From the NCBI GenBank assembly GCA_964554105.1, contig CAZKNF010000004.1, positions 42,328 through 106,327 of the forward strand: 64,000 bases of DNA. Direction: 5' to 3'. The number at the start of each line of letters is the position of its first letter. The stretch's first letter is position 1. The stretch comes from CAZKNF01 sp964554105 (GTDB lineage: Bacteria > Bacteroidota > Rhodothermia > Rhodothermales > VXPQ01). The translations under genes were made by a program, and so were the position numbers. This document shows, piece after piece, positions 51,480-60,381 of the stretch. The notes under the pieces were generated by a model. The model was not told the origin of the DNA, made no database searches, and worked only from the letters and a program-made list of their open reading frames with translations.

Positions 51480-52796
51480 CTACATATATCGGCCGCGAAC
51501 CCTGCCGCTCTTCATGAAGCCGTCGTAATGGCGCATCAATAAGTGACTTTCAATCTGTTGAAGCGTGTCCAGCGTAACACCCACCAGGATGAGGAGACTC
51601 GTGCCTCCGAAAAACAACGCGAATCCAGCGGACACTCCTGCCTGCATGGCAAATGCCGGCAGAATTGCGACGAACCCTAGGAAGATGGAGCCTGGCAGCG
51701 TGATCTTCGTCAAGATGTTGTCGATGAACTCGCTGGTCTGCTTGCCTGGTCGAATACCTGGAATGAAGCCGCCCTGACGCTTCATCGTATCGGCCATTTC
51801 CTTCGGATTCACCGCGATTGCCGTATAGAAGTACGTGAAGAAGACGCAGATCACAAAGAAGACGGTCGAATAGCCCCACCCTGCGATATCGGAAAACCAC
51901 CGCCCGAACTCCTGCATGAAGGCACTGTCAGGGAAGAAGGATGCGATCGTTGCAGGGACGAACATAATTGACTGCGCAAAGATAATGGGCATCACCCCAG
52001 CGGCGTTGACGCGGAGCGGGAGGTACTGCGTCGTTCCACCGTAGACCTTGCGGCCGACGACGCGCTTGGCGTACTGTACGGGAATCCGACGCATACCCTG
52101 CGTAACCAGCACCACGCCCAGGGTCACAAGTCCGAAAATGCCGATCTCCATCAGGAAGATGAAGAGGTTGTTCGTCAGCGAGAACTCATTGAAGAGGGCC
52201 TGTGGGAAGAACGCTATTATACCGATCATGATGACCAGTGAGATACCGTTGCCGATCCCATTCTCACTAATGCGTTCGCCAAGCCACATGACGAAGACAG
52301 TACCCGCCGTGAGTACGATGACCGTCGAGATCATGAAAAATGTAGAGCCGATCACGATAGCCTGACCTGTCGCACCGTACTGCAAATTAATCGTGTATCC
52401 GATCGACTGAAAAAATGTGATGCCGACCGTGCCGTAACGCGTCAGCTGCGTAATCTTCCGGCGTCCCTCCTCGCCCTCACGCTGCAGCTTCTGAAAATAC
52501 GGCAGAACGGCGCCGAGAAGCTGAATGATGATGGATGCCGTAATGTAAGGCATGATGCCCAGGGCAAAGATGCCGGCCTGGCTGAAGGCACCTCCTACGA
52601 ACATGTCGAGGAATCCGAAGATATCATTCGGATCACTGCCCGCATTCACGTCAGCCAGAATACTCGCATCGACGCCCGGAAGCGTTACGTACGCACCGAT
52701 TCGATAGATGATGAGCAAGCCGAGCGTATAGAGTATTCGCCGACGAAGCTCGTCAATTTTCCAAATGTTGCGAAGGCTCTCGCCAAGAGTCGCCAT
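51480..52796 (-). CDS. secY: protein translocase subunit SecY
   Basis: A 438-residue polytopic protein with ten hydrophobic segments. RILYTLGLLIIYRIGAYVTL opens it, FALGIMPYITASIIIQLL is the plug/TM2 signature, GNGISLVIMIGI lies in the middle, and the cytoplasmic loop ADTMKRQGGFIPGIRPGKQT precedes TM9. It forms the channel for protein export with SecE and SecG. Located between rplO and map. Confidence 0.97.
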   Translation of the reverse strand: MATLGESLRNIWKIDELRRRILYTLGLLIIYRIGAYVTLPGVDASILADVNAGSDPNDIFGFLDMFVGGAFSQAGIFALGIMPYITASIIIQLLGAVLPYFQKLQREGEEGRRKITQLTRYGTVGITFFQSIGYTINLQYGATGQAIVIGSTFFMISTVIVLTAGTVFVMWLGERISENGIGNGISLVIMIGIIAFFPQALFNEFSLTNNLFIFLMEIGIFGLVTLGVVLVTQGMRRIPVQYAKRVVGRKVYGGTTQYLPLRVNAAGVMPIIFAQSIMFVPATIASFFPDSAFMQEFGRWFSDIAGWGYSTVFFVICVFFTYFYTAIAVNPKEMADTMKRQGGFIPGIRPGKQTSEFIDNILTKITLPGSIFLGFVAILPAFAMQAGVSAGFALFFGGTSLLILVGVTLDTLQQIESHLLMRHYDGFMKSGRVRGRYM

Positions 52797-52839
52797 GATT
52801 TCGGATGTGATTGATAACGGACGTAAAAGTCCGTCCGTG

Positions 52840-53301
52840 TTACTTGATCAGGGTGACTGTGCCGCCGGCCGCTTCTATTTTCTCCCTGGCCGACTTGCTG
52901 AATGCGTGCGCGGAAATTTTCAACGCCGCCGTAAGTTCGCCACCACCGAGGATTTTCACGAGCTCCGATTTCCGAGCAATACCTGCCTCGACGAGGAGTG
53001 AAGGTGTGACCTCAAGAGAGTCGTCGATCATTTCGTCCTCGACCATCCTGGAGAGTCGCGACAGATTGACCGCACGATATTCTGTGCGGAATCGATTGTG
53101 GAAGCCGAACTTCGGAACGCGCCGCTGCAGAGGCATCTGACCTCCTTCAAACCAGGCGGGAATTTTTGCGCCGGCGCGGCTCTTCTGTCCCTTGTTTCCT
53201 TTCGTGGAGCTGTGGCCGCCGTACCCGGATCCCACCCCGCGTGCGATACGCTTCTTCTTTTGAGTCGAACCCTTAGCGGGTTTGAGATTACTTAAATCCA
53301 T
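52840..53301 (-). CDS. rplO: 50S ribosomal protein L15
   Basis: From MDLSNLKPAKGSTQKKKR (ATG 53299-53301) the protein has 153 residues. GVGSGYGGHSSTKGNKGQKSR and FEGGQMPLQRRVPKFGF are the diagnostic segments. An ATG at 53325 would add eight residues with no support. Late-assembling 50S protein; gene precedes secY. Confidence 0.96.
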   Translation of the reverse strand: MDLSNLKPAKGSTQKKKRIARGVGSGYGGHSSTKGNKGQKSRAGAKIPAWFEGGQMPLQRRVPKFGFHNRFRTEYRAVNLSRLSRMVEDEMIDDSLEVTPSLLVEAGIARKSELVKILGGGELTAALKISAHAFSKSAREKIEAAGGTVTLIK

Positions 53302-53396
53302 GTCTTCTGTCGCTATGACGCCCATCTCACGAGATGGACTCGCTGTTAAAATTACCGGATGCGAGATATCTGCTCAATCGCGCAGATGTCCCGCAC

Positions 53397-53579
53397 CTAC
53401 TTCAGTTTCTCGACTTCGACCAGGTGTGTCACTTTCTCGAGCATGCCGCGAATCTGGGGCGTGTCATCCTGCTCGACAGATTGGTGCATTCGCCTGATGC
53501 CCAGTGCTTCCAGCGATCGTCGTTGGCGCCGAGGAGATCCGATTACAGATTTTGTCTGCGTGATTTTAAGCTTTGCCAT
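53397..53579 (-). CDS. rpmD: 50S ribosomal protein L30
   Basis: A 60-residue bacterial L30: MAKLKITQTKSVIGSPRRQ, RSLEALGIRRMHQSV and the TPQIRGMLEKVTHLVEVE end. Normal short form, between rpsE and rplO. Confidence 0.96.
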   Translation of the reverse strand: MAKLKITQTKSVIGSPRRQRRSLEALGIRRMHQSVEQDDTPQIRGMLEKVTHLVEVEKLK

Positions 53580-53645
53580 GACGCTGCGTATGGTTTAAAC
53601 AAGTTCAGTGGCACGAGCACCGTTCCTCCGAACTCGAAACTCTGA

Positions 53646-54173
53646 TTATCCTTCAAACACTTTCTTAAGGGGGATACCCCGACGTTTCGCTACTTCGAGC
53701 GGATCTTCGAGACGTTCGAGCGCATCCATCGTCGCCGCCACCTGATTATGTGGATTGCTCGATCCGAGGGATTTGGATAGTATGTCCCGGACACCCGCAC
53801 ACTCCAGCACGGCACGTACGCCACCACCGGCGATCACGCCTGTACCTGCTGCAGCGGGCTTCAGAAGCACCTTACCTGCATCTTGCCGTCCAACGACGGG
53901 GTGGGGAATTGATCCCTCTTTCAACGGAACGCGAACCAGATTCTTTTTCGCGTCGTCCGTGCCTTTCGAGATAGCATCAGCGACCTCGTTGGCTTTGCCG
54001 AGTCCTGCACCCACCGTTCCATTGCCGTCGCCAACAACGACGACCGCATTGAACGAAAATCGACGTCCCCCTTTAACAACTTTCGCTACTCGCGAAACGG
54101 ATACAAGGCGTTCTTGCCAGTCCTGTCCTTCGCCGGCCTCACGTCTGCGACGATTCTTTCTTCCTTTCGCCAT
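53646..54173 (-). CDS. rpsE: 30S ribosomal protein S5
   Basis: A 175-residue S5. The double-stranded RNA-binding part (QERLVSVSRVAKVVKGGRRF) and the second domain (GTVGAGLGKANEVADAISKG, AGTGVIAGGGVRAVLECAG, GSSNPHNQVAATMDAL) are clear. It helps decode accurately. Normal length. Confidence 0.97.
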   Translation of the reverse strand: MAKGRKNRRRREAGEGQDWQERLVSVSRVAKVVKGGRRFSFNAVVVVGDGNGTVGAGLGKANEVADAISKGTDDAKKNLVRVPLKEGSIPHPVVGRQDAGKVLLKPAAAGTGVIAGGGVRAVLECAGVRDILSKSLGSSNPHNQVAATMDALERLEDPLEVAKRRGIPLKKVFEG

Positions 54174-54216
54174 CTGAGTATTGCTTCAATGGATTCGTTA
54201 ATTGCGGAGAGAATCG

Positions 54217-54570
54217 TTAGAGCTTGAGACCGGCTTCCCGAGCGCCTTCGGCAAGGGCGAGAACCCGGCCGTGATAGCGGTATCCGTTTCGATCGAACAC
54301 GGCTTTGTCGATGCCTTGCTCCTTCGCACGTGCAGCGATACGTTCGCCGACCGTCTTGCTTACATCGACAGGCTTCTTGTCATCCGCACTCTCTTCAAGG
54401 CTGGACGCTGCAGCCATCGTCCGACCTTCCCGATCGTCGATCAACTGTGCGTAAATATGCCGATTTGATCGAAAGACCGTCAGTCGAGGACGTTCGGTCG
54501 TACCTTCGATCTTGCCCCGTATGCCACGCTTCACTCGTGCGCGTCGCTCTTGCTTCTTGTTCCTTGCCAT
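54217..54570 (-). CDS. rplR: 50S ribosomal protein L18
   Basis: A 117-residue L18: basic N-terminus, RPRLTVFRSNRHIYAQLIDD and FDRNGYRYHGRVLALAEGAR. Binds 5S rRNA with L5. Lies between rplF and rpsE. Confidence 0.97.
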   Translation of the reverse strand: MARNKKQERRARVKRGIRGKIEGTTERPRLTVFRSNRHIYAQLIDDREGRTMAAASSLEESADDKKPVDVSKTVGERIAARAKEQGIDKAVFDRNGYRYHGRVLALAEGAREAGLKL

Positions 54571-54608
54571 GATGTCGTTTAATTCTCGTTGGCCGATGTC
54601 GGCACTGT

Positions 54609-55163
54609 CTATCGAGCCGCTGTCTTGCCCGCCTTACGACGGACGTATTCATCTACATATCGGACGCCCTTTCCTTTGTAAGGCTCCGGCGGACGCAGGC
54701 CGCGAATCTTTGCAGCAACCTGACCGACCATTTGTTTATCCGAGCCATCGATTACGATGACCGGATTCTTTCCGCGCTTTGCGTCGACATCAATGGTAAT
54801 ACCCTTCGGTGGCACGAAGTAAATCGGATGCGAAAAACCGAGCGCGAGCTCGAGAACGCCGTTGCTAATAGCTGCTCGATACCCGACGCCTATCACTTCG
54901 AGCTCCTTTCGATATCCTTCCGTGACGCCGACGACGGCATTATCGATCAGCGACCGATAGAGCCCATGCCCCGACTTATGTCGTTTCTGATCACTGGGAC
55001 GCGAGACGAGCACATGCCCGTTCTCAAGTTTAACGGTCATCTCCGGATCAATTTGAACCGAGATTTCTCCTCGAGGACCCTTTACTGTGACCAGATTGTT
55101 CGCAGCGACGTCCACCGAAACTTTGTCGCCGATCTCAATCGGCTGATTGCCAATACGAGACAT
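54609..55163 (-). CDS. rplF: 50S ribosomal protein L6
   Basis: A 184-residue L6 beginning MSRIGNQPIEIGDKVSVDV and ending with RGLRPPEPYKGKGVRYVDE. Two repeated domains as usual; near the factor-binding site. Normal length. Confidence 0.97.
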   Translation of the reverse strand: MSRIGNQPIEIGDKVSVDVAANNLVTVKGPRGEISVQIDPEMTVKLENGHVLVSRPSDQKRHKSGHGLYRSLIDNAVVGVTEGYRKELEVIGVGYRAAISNGVLELALGFSHPIYFVPPKGITIDVDAKRGKNPVIVIDGSDKQMVGQVAAKIRGLRPPEPYKGKGVRYVDEYVRRKAGKTAAR

Positions 55164-55214
55164 TTTCTTATTTCCAGTTAGGTCTGAACTCCTGACGATC
55201 TTGCAGCGGACGCC

Positions 55215-55616
55215 CTAATAAACGTACGCAAGTACTTCGCCGCCCACATGAACCCGTCGGGCTTCCTTGTCCGTCATCATGCCGCGCGAGGTTGAAAGGA
55301 TGGCGACGCCAAGACCGTTTTTCACGCGGGGCAAGTCATCTGCACTGACGTACCGGCGAAGCCCCGGAGTTGAAACGCGCTCCAGCATGTGGATGACAGG
55401 CGTGCCTTCCACATCGTACTTCAGGTAGACGCGCAGCAAGCCTTGTTTGCCGTCGTCGATATTTAAATAATTACGGATGTACCCTTTCTCGAGCAAGATC
55501 TGCGTGAGTGCACGCTTCTGCTTCGAGGCGGGAATATCCGCGAACTTATGATTAGCCCGCTGCGCATTCCGAATGCGCGCCAGGTAATCCGCCACTGGAT
55601 CTGTTATTCCACTCAT
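55215..55616 (-). CDS. rpsH: 30S ribosomal protein S8
   Basis: A 133-residue S8 starting MSGITDPVADYLARIRNAQ (ATG 55614-55616); the open frame continues 60 codons upstream into rpsN without family match. YVSADDLPRVKNGLGVAILS and MTDKEARRVHVGGEVLAYVY are the family end. Binds helix 21 of 16S rRNA and is often the spc-operon autoregulator. Confidence 0.96.
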   Translation of the reverse strand: MSGITDPVADYLARIRNAQRANHKFADIPASKQKRALTQILLEKGYIRNYLNIDDGKQGLLRVYLKYDVEGTPVIHMLERVSTPGLRRYVSADDLPRVKNGLGVAILSTSRGMMTDKEARRVHVGGEVLAYVY

Positions 55617-55713
55617 ATCGTGTTCATTATCTGTTTCGCTGCCCCGCAGCCATTGCTCACACGTCGCAGGGCGGAGGAGAAGTTTCGATGTCGGTACGCC
55701 ACAAACTTCCGCC

Positions 55714-55983
55714 CTACCAGCTCGCTTTCCTGACGCCCGGAATTTTACCTGCCAATGCCATTTCCCGGAAGACAATGCGCGAGACTCCGAAGTCACGCAC
55801 GAATCCTCGCGTGCGGCCGGTAAGCGGACAGCGATTATTGAGTCGTACGGGGCTCGAATCGCGCGGGAGCTTTTGGAGTCCCACCCAATCGCCTTCTTCT
55901 TTCAGCTTGCGACGTCTATCAGCGTACTGCGCAACGAGGCGTCGACGCTTCTTCTCGCGAGCCATCCAACTTTTCTTAGCCAT
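55714..55983 (-). CDS. rpsN: 30S ribosomal protein S14, long cysteine-poor form
   Basis: An 89-residue S14 of the non-zinc long type: MAKKSWMAREKKRRRLVAQY, RDSSPVRLNNRCPLTGRTRG and FREMALAGKIPGVRKASW. Only one cysteine remains, so no zinc ribbon can form. It helps assemble the 30S head. Normal place between rplE and rpsH. Confidence 0.97.
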   Translation of the reverse strand: MAKKSWMAREKKRRRLVAQYADRRRKLKEEGDWVGLQKLPRDSSPVRLNNRCPLTGRTRGFVRDFGVSRIVFREMALAGKIPGVRKASW

Positions 55984-56019
55984 ATAATCTTTCGTCTCTC
56001 AATTACAAACAAACAGTCG

Positions 56020-56601
56020 TTATGCGGCAGCCGAGTCCTCAGTCTGAGTTTCTCGACGAAAAAAGGGCATGCCGAGTGCCTTCAACAATGCGTACGCCTC
56101 CTCATCGCTTTCTGCCGTCGTCACAATCGTCACATCCATTCCATTGACTCGATCCACCTTCTCCATGTTGATTTCCGGAAAGATGATCTGCTCCTTTACA
56201 CCGAGCGTGTAGTTCCCACGTCCATCGAAGCTTCGATCGGGAACGCCGCGAAAGTCGCGCACGCGCGGCAATGCGAGCGTGATGAGCCGATCCAGGAATT
56301 CATACATCCTGGCGCCCCTGAGCGTAACAAAACAGCCGATCGGCATGCCTTGCCGAAGCTTAAAGTTCGAAACGCTCTGTCGAGCCTTGGTAATGGCGGG
56401 ATGCTGCCCCGTAATACGTCGGACCTCATCCACCGCACCATCGAGGACCTTCTGATTCTCGGCGGCTTCACCGACTCCCTTATTGAGTACGACTTTCTCA
56501 ATGAGTGGCACTTCCATGACGTTGCTGTACTCGAACTGCTTTCTCAGTTCGGGAATGACCTCGTCTTGGTACTTCTTTCTGAGTCTAGGTATGTAAGCCA
56601 T
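56020..56601 (-). CDS. rplE: 50S ribosomal protein L5
   Basis: A 193-residue L5. IEKVVLNKGVGEAAENQKVL, FKLRQGMPIGCFVTLRG and GRGNYTLGVKEQIIFPEI are diagnostic. Binds 5S rRNA. The C-terminus has ~12 extra residues (RRETQTEDSAAA). No Shine-Dalgarno sequence before ATG 56601; the 174-base gap upstream holds no gene. Confidence 0.97.
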   Translation of the reverse strand: MAYIPRLRKKYQDEVIPELRKQFEYSNVMEVPLIEKVVLNKGVGEAAENQKVLDGAVDEVRRITGQHPAITKARQSVSNFKLRQGMPIGCFVTLRGARMYEFLDRLITLALPRVRDFRGVPDRSFDGRGNYTLGVKEQIIFPEINMEKVDRVNGMDVTIVTTAESDEEAYALLKALGMPFFRRETQTEDSAAA

Positions 56602-56775
56602 CGTTCAGGAGGCGGAAATATGTATAAGTTCAAGGCAGAAGCTGCAACCTATCTAAACGGCAGCTCCCTTTTGTAGATTCAGTAAATACAGGTACATACG
56701 GTGGAACACACACTGTCTTCATGTGCCCGCCAGCATCGCAGACCGTTCGCAAGCGCTCATCGACTCGAACGGTGA

Positions 56776-57132
56776 TCATACGTCCAGTTCCTCCCCTGTA
56801 GTCTTGGCATACCGGATCCATTGTCCACGTCCGGTTTCGGGGTCTTCGATACGTTTTCGACCCGTACGCGTCGGCTCACCATTCGAGTCAAGAGGCATCA
56901 CATTTGATGCGTGAATCGGCACCTCCTTCTCAATGCGCCCGCCTTGAGGATTCGCTGCACTAGGTTTGGTGTGATGAAACCGCAGGTTCACCCCTTCTAC
57001 GATCACGCGCTCCTTCTCCGGGAAGACAACCAGGACTTTGCCCTCTGCGCCTTTGTAGTTCCCAGCAAGGACGCGGACGCGATCACCTTTCTTTACGTGG
57101 AGCTTTCGCTGCTTGTTGTATTTTCGAGGCAT
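56776..57132 (-). CDS. rplX: 50S ribosomal protein L24
   Basis: A 118-residue L24: KKGDRVRVLAGNYKGAEGKV is the KOW motif, and VEGVNLRFHHTKPSAANPQG and the MPLDSNGEPTRTGRK end follow. It starts 50S assembly. No clear ribosome-binding site before the ATG. Confidence 0.96.
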   Translation of the reverse strand: MPRKYNKQRKLHVKKGDRVRVLAGNYKGAEGKVLVVFPEKERVIVEGVNLRFHHTKPSAANPQGGRIEKEVPIHASNVMPLDSNGEPTRTGRKRIEDPETGRGQWIRYAKTTGEELDV

Positions 57133-57240
57133 GATGTGCTCGGTGTTCGGTCTTCAATTCAGAGTTCAGCGAATCAATTCGGAGCTTTGTAAACTGGAGC
57201 TCTCGTTTATGCTGAACAGCGTAATATTGGTCGCGCCGAC

Positions 57241-57609
57241 TTAAAGGACTTCCGGTGCGAGGGAGACGATGCGCATGAACTGCCTTTCCCGCAGTTCGCG
57301 AGCGACAGGGCCGAAAATACGCGTCCCACGCGGCTCGTCCTGTGCGTTGAGCAGCACCGCCGCATTTTCATCAAACCGAATATAGGAGCCGTCCTTTCGC
57401 CGAAACTCCTTTCTTGTTCGTACGACAACGGCAGGTGAAACTTCACCTTTTTTCACAGCACCGCCAGGTATGGCCGACTTCACGGACACGATGATTTTGT
57501 CACCGATTCTAGCGTATCGTCGGCCGCTGCCGCCGAGAACACGAATACAGAGCACCTCTTTGGCGCCGCTGTTGTCGGCAACGGAAAGTCTCGATTCTTG
57601 CTGAATCAT
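57241..57609 (-). CDS. rplN: 50S ribosomal protein L14
   Basis: A 122-residue L14 starting MIQQESRLSVADNSGAKEV, with DENAAVLLNAQDEPRGTRIF and GPVARELRERQFMRIVSLAP. Normal length; lies at the subunit interface. Confidence 0.98.
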   Translation of the reverse strand: MIQQESRLSVADNSGAKEVLCIRVLGGSGRRYARIGDKIIVSVKSAIPGGAVKKGEVSPAVVVRTRKEFRRKDGSYIRFDENAAVLLNAQDEPRGTRIFGPVARELRERQFMRIVSLAPEVL

Positions 57610-57738
57610 GGCTCGTCTATTCTAGCACCTATATAGAGTGGTGCGTTGTCAAAAGTTGTGTGTGTTTTCGCTTCTCCGTGGGCGAATGGCGACATCGAAC
57701 GTCGTAGATCTTCCCGATTCTCGCTTGTGGATCCGCGT

Positions 57739-58014
57739 CTATTTCGCCCGCTCGACGATTTCCGTCAGACGCCAGCGTTTGTTCTTGCTTATAGGTCTCG
57801 TTTCCATGATTCGCACGGTATCACCTTCATTCGCTTCATCGGCCTCATCATGCGCCATCAGTTTGGTGGTACGCTTGATGAACTTCCCATAGATCGGGTG
57901 CTGAATCTGACGCTGCACAGCAACGAGAATGCTCTTCTCCATCTTGCTGCTGACTACGATGCCGACGCGCTCTTTCCGCGTCGTCACGCGCTGTGCTGTT
58001 TCCTTAGCTTCCAT
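57739..58014 (-). CDS. rpsQ: 30S ribosomal protein S17
   Basis: A 91-residue S17: TTRKERVGIVVSSKMEKSIL, HPIYGKFIKRTTKLMAHDE and VRIMETRPISKNKRWRLTE. Binds the 5' domain of 16S rRNA. Between rpmC and rplN. Confidence 0.97.
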   Translation of the reverse strand: MEAKETAQRVTTRKERVGIVVSSKMEKSILVAVQRQIQHPIYGKFIKRTTKLMAHDEADEANEGDTVRIMETRPISKNKRWRLTEIVERAK

Positions 58015-58066
58015 CTTTCATAAACTCGTTCTACTCTCCCGATCTCAAAATTGAGTTTTGAATGCC

Positions 58067-58273
58067 TTATGTATCTATGCCCTTCCGCTCGTTCTCACTC
58101 AGAATCGTTCGCAATCGTGCCACCAGCTTACGTTTCTCACGAAGCAGCATCGGATTTTCGATGTGCGCTATCGCGTGTTGAAAGCGGAGCTGCCGAAGCT
58201 GGTCCTCTTCCTCGTCAATGCGAGAACGGATTTCCTCGTTGCCTAACTCTCTAATCTCTTTAGCCTTTAACAT
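58067..58273 (-). CDS. rpmC: 50S ribosomal protein L29
   Basis: A 68-residue two-helix L29: MLKAKEIRELGNEEIRSRI and LRQLRFQHAIAHIENPMLLR. Sits at the exit tunnel. Normal length and place. Confidence 0.96.
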   Translation of the reverse strand: MLKAKEIRELGNEEIRSRIDEEEDQLRQLRFQHAIAHIENPMLLREKRKLVARLRTILSENERKGIDT

Positions 58274-58303
58274 GTTGACTCACAGTCTTAAAGTCGGTAC
58301 CCG

Positions 58304-58741
58304 CTACCGCTTGCCTACCACTTCGGCAGCCTTGTAGTCAGGTCGTACGACAAACTTTGTTCGAATGGGGAGCTTGTGCTGCGCCAGACGAAGCGCTTCA
58401 CGTGCAAGCTCCTCAGAAATACCACCGCCAATTTCGAATAGGACGCGACCCGGCCGAACCGGTGCGACCCAGAACTCGGGTGAGCCTTTCCCTTTGCCCA
58501 TACGAGTCTCGGCCGGCTTTTTCGTAATTGGCTTATCCGGAAAAATTCGAATCCAGACTTTGCCGACGCGCTTCATGCGCCGCGTCATCGCGATCCGGGC
58601 CGCTTCAATCTGGCGACTGGTAATCCGTCCAGGCTCCAGTGCTTTCAGTCCGAAATCACCGAAGTTTACGCGCGTTCCTCGCGTCGCATTCCCTTTAATG
58701 CGACCCTTCTGATACTTGCGAAATTTCGTGCGTTTGGGCAT
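58304..58741 (-). CDS. rplP: 50S ribosomal protein L16
   Basis: A 145-residue L16 starting MPKRTKFRKYQKGRIKG (ATG 58739-58741; one more ATG two codons earlier). ITSRQIEAARIAMTRRMKR and PVTKKPAETRMGKGKGSPEF-like segment (here KPITKKPAETRMGKGKG) identify it. Contacts A-site tRNA. Confidence 0.97.
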   Translation of the reverse strand: MPKRTKFRKYQKGRIKGNATRGTRVNFGDFGLKALEPGRITSRQIEAARIAMTRRMKRVGKVWIRIFPDKPITKKPAETRMGKGKGSPEFWVAPVRPGRVLFEIGGGISEELAREALRLAQHKLPIRTKFVVRPDYKAAEVVGKR

Positions 58742-58802
58742 TAACATGGGATTACCCTTCTATTAACTAACTGATCATTGTCTCTATGAGAAAAGCGCCG
58801 CC

Positions 58803-59561
58803 TTATGACGAGCGCTTTCCCCGACCTCCTCCCCTTCCGCCACCGCCTCCACGACCACGGCGCTTCCGGGCGGGGGGTTGTGTCTGCTGCTGCATCTGCT
58901 GACGCTGTGCCTGTACATTTGGGCTGAGATCTGGCTTGCCTAGAATCTCGCCTCGATAGATCCAGGCTTTCACGCCCGTGGTGCCGTAGATCGTGAATGC
59001 CGTGGCCTGCGCATAATCGATGTCAGCGCGAATCGTGTGCAGCGGGACACGGCCTTCGAGGTACTGCTCTGTGCGGCCCATCTCAGCACCGCCGAGGCGG
59101 CCCGAAACACGAATGCGGATTCCCTCTGCACCCATGCGCATGGCGGCAGTAATTGCCTGCTTCATGGCGCGTCGGAATGATACACGGCCCTCCAGCTGCT
59201 GCGCGATATTCTGTGCGACCAGGCTCGCATCGAGCTCAGGACGCTTTATCTCGCTGATATTTATCTGAATATCTTTGTTCGTGAGCTTTTTCAGCTCCTC
59301 ACGCAGTTTCTCTACCTCGCTGCCACCACGCCCGATTACTACACCGGGACGACTCGTGTGCAGCGTGAGGATAACTCGCTTCGGAGTACGCTCGATAACA
59401 CACCGGCTCAGCCCCGCGCGCTTTAAACGCGCGGCTAAATACCGACGAATTTCTTCGTCCTCGACGAGTTTCTCCGGAAGATCCTGCTCAGCATACCAGT
59501 TGGAATCCCAACCGCGAATAATGCCCAGACGAAAGCCGACTGGATGCGTTTTTTGACCCAA
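58803..59561 (-). CDS. rpsC: 30S ribosomal protein S3 with Q/R/G-rich tail
   Basis: A 252-residue S3. MGQKTHPVGFRLGIIRGWDS opens it; the KH domain has GVVIGRGGSEVEKLREEL and the C-terminal domain has RMGAEGIRIRVSGRLGGAEM and GTTGVKAWIYRGEIL. After ~215 the chain continues with QRQQMQQQTQ, PPARKRRGRG and a Gly/Arg run to the end, an unusual ~35-residue basic tail. It lies at the mRNA entry channel. Confidence 0.97.
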   Translation of the reverse strand: MGQKTHPVGFRLGIIRGWDSNWYAEQDLPEKLVEDEEIRRYLAARLKRAGLSRCVIERTPKRVILTLHTSRPGVVIGRGGSEVEKLREELKKLTNKDIQINISEIKRPELDASLVAQNIAQQLEGRVSFRRAMKQAITAAMRMGAEGIRIRVSGRLGGAEMGRTEQYLEGRVPLHTIRADIDYAQATAFTIYGTTGVKAWIYRGEILGKPDLSPNVQAQRQQMQQQTQPPARKRRGRGGGGGRGGGRGKRSS

Positions 59562-59626
59562 TGTCTTATCCCTTACGTTTAAGTATATCTCTCAAATTTT
59601 CTATCGTCCTTGGCGCGCCTACCTTT

Positions 59627-59989
59627 TCACTCCTCAACGATCTCCTCGGAAGCGGTGCCTACTACCACGGTCAGATGGCACGTGCGTTTCTGAATCGGAT
59701 GCGCGCGTCCTCGTGGTGCAGGTCGAAAGCGCTTGAAGCGAGGGCCATCGTCGACGCGTATTTCTCGAACAATGAGTTCGCCTTCGTCCAGCCGTTCGTC
59801 CGGATTCTGGTCCATCAAGTTGTAGACCGCCGAGTGGATTGCAAGTTCAATCGGGCGCGTGGCCTTGTGCGGCTGGTAATGCAGGATGTTCAGGGCGTCG
59901 GCCACCGTCTTTCCGCGCACCAGATTGACAACCGGCCGCATTTTTCGCGGTCCGGATCGTATATGCTTCCTTACGGCACGTGCTTCCAT
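59627..59989 (-). CDS. rplV: 50S ribosomal protein L22
   Basis: A 120-residue L22 with GGAAGG shortly before the start. RPVVNLVRGKTVADALNIL and RFRPAPRGRAHPIQKRTCHL are diagnostic. Its beta-hairpin lines the exit tunnel. Confidence 0.97.
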   Translation of the reverse strand: MEARAVRKHIRSGPRKMRPVVNLVRGKTVADALNILHYQPHKATRPIELAIHSAVYNLMDQNPDERLDEGELIVREIRVDDGPRFKRFRPAPRGRAHPIQKRTCHLTVVVGTASEEIVEE

Positions 59990-60046
59990 AACCTTCCGTT
60001 GCGTCGTGTCTAGTCCGAGCAGATCTACCGAATTCCGAAATTCGAT

Positions 60047-60331
60047 TTATCGTTTGGCGCGTTTATCCATCTTGGTCCCTGCATGGCCGCGAAACAGTCG
60101 CGTCGGAGCGAACTCTCCCAGCTTGTGACCAACCATATTTTCTGTCACGTAGACGGGAATAAACTGCTTCCCGTTGTGCACCGCGAATGTATGTCCGACG
60201 AAATCCGGCGTGATCAACGATCCCCGGCTCCACGTCTTCACAACCTTCTTCTTGTTCTGCTTGTTCAGCTCATCGACCTTACGTTGCAACTTGTAGTAAA
60301 CGTAGGGTCCCTTCTTCAGTGAACGTGCCAT
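60047..60331 (-). CDS. rpsS: 30S ribosomal protein S19
   Basis: A 94-residue S19: MARSLKKGPYVYYKLQRKV, TWSRGSLITPDFVGHTFAVH and GHKLGEFAPTRLFRGHAGT. GAGG lies before the ATG. Binds with S13 in the head. Confidence 0.98.
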   Translation of the reverse strand: MARSLKKGPYVYYKLQRKVDELNKQNKKKVVKTWSRGSLITPDFVGHTFAVHNGKQFIPVYVTENMVGHKLGEFAPTRLFRGHAGTKMDKRAKR

Positions 60332-60381
60332 AACCTCATTTCTCGTCTTTCGTCGCGAACCGTCGCTATGTGTACGGTCGA

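Noticed and set aside
56630..56821. 63-codon minus-strand frame between rplX and rplE
   Set aside because: Overlaps the end of rplX in another frame and shows no known motif; probably spacer.
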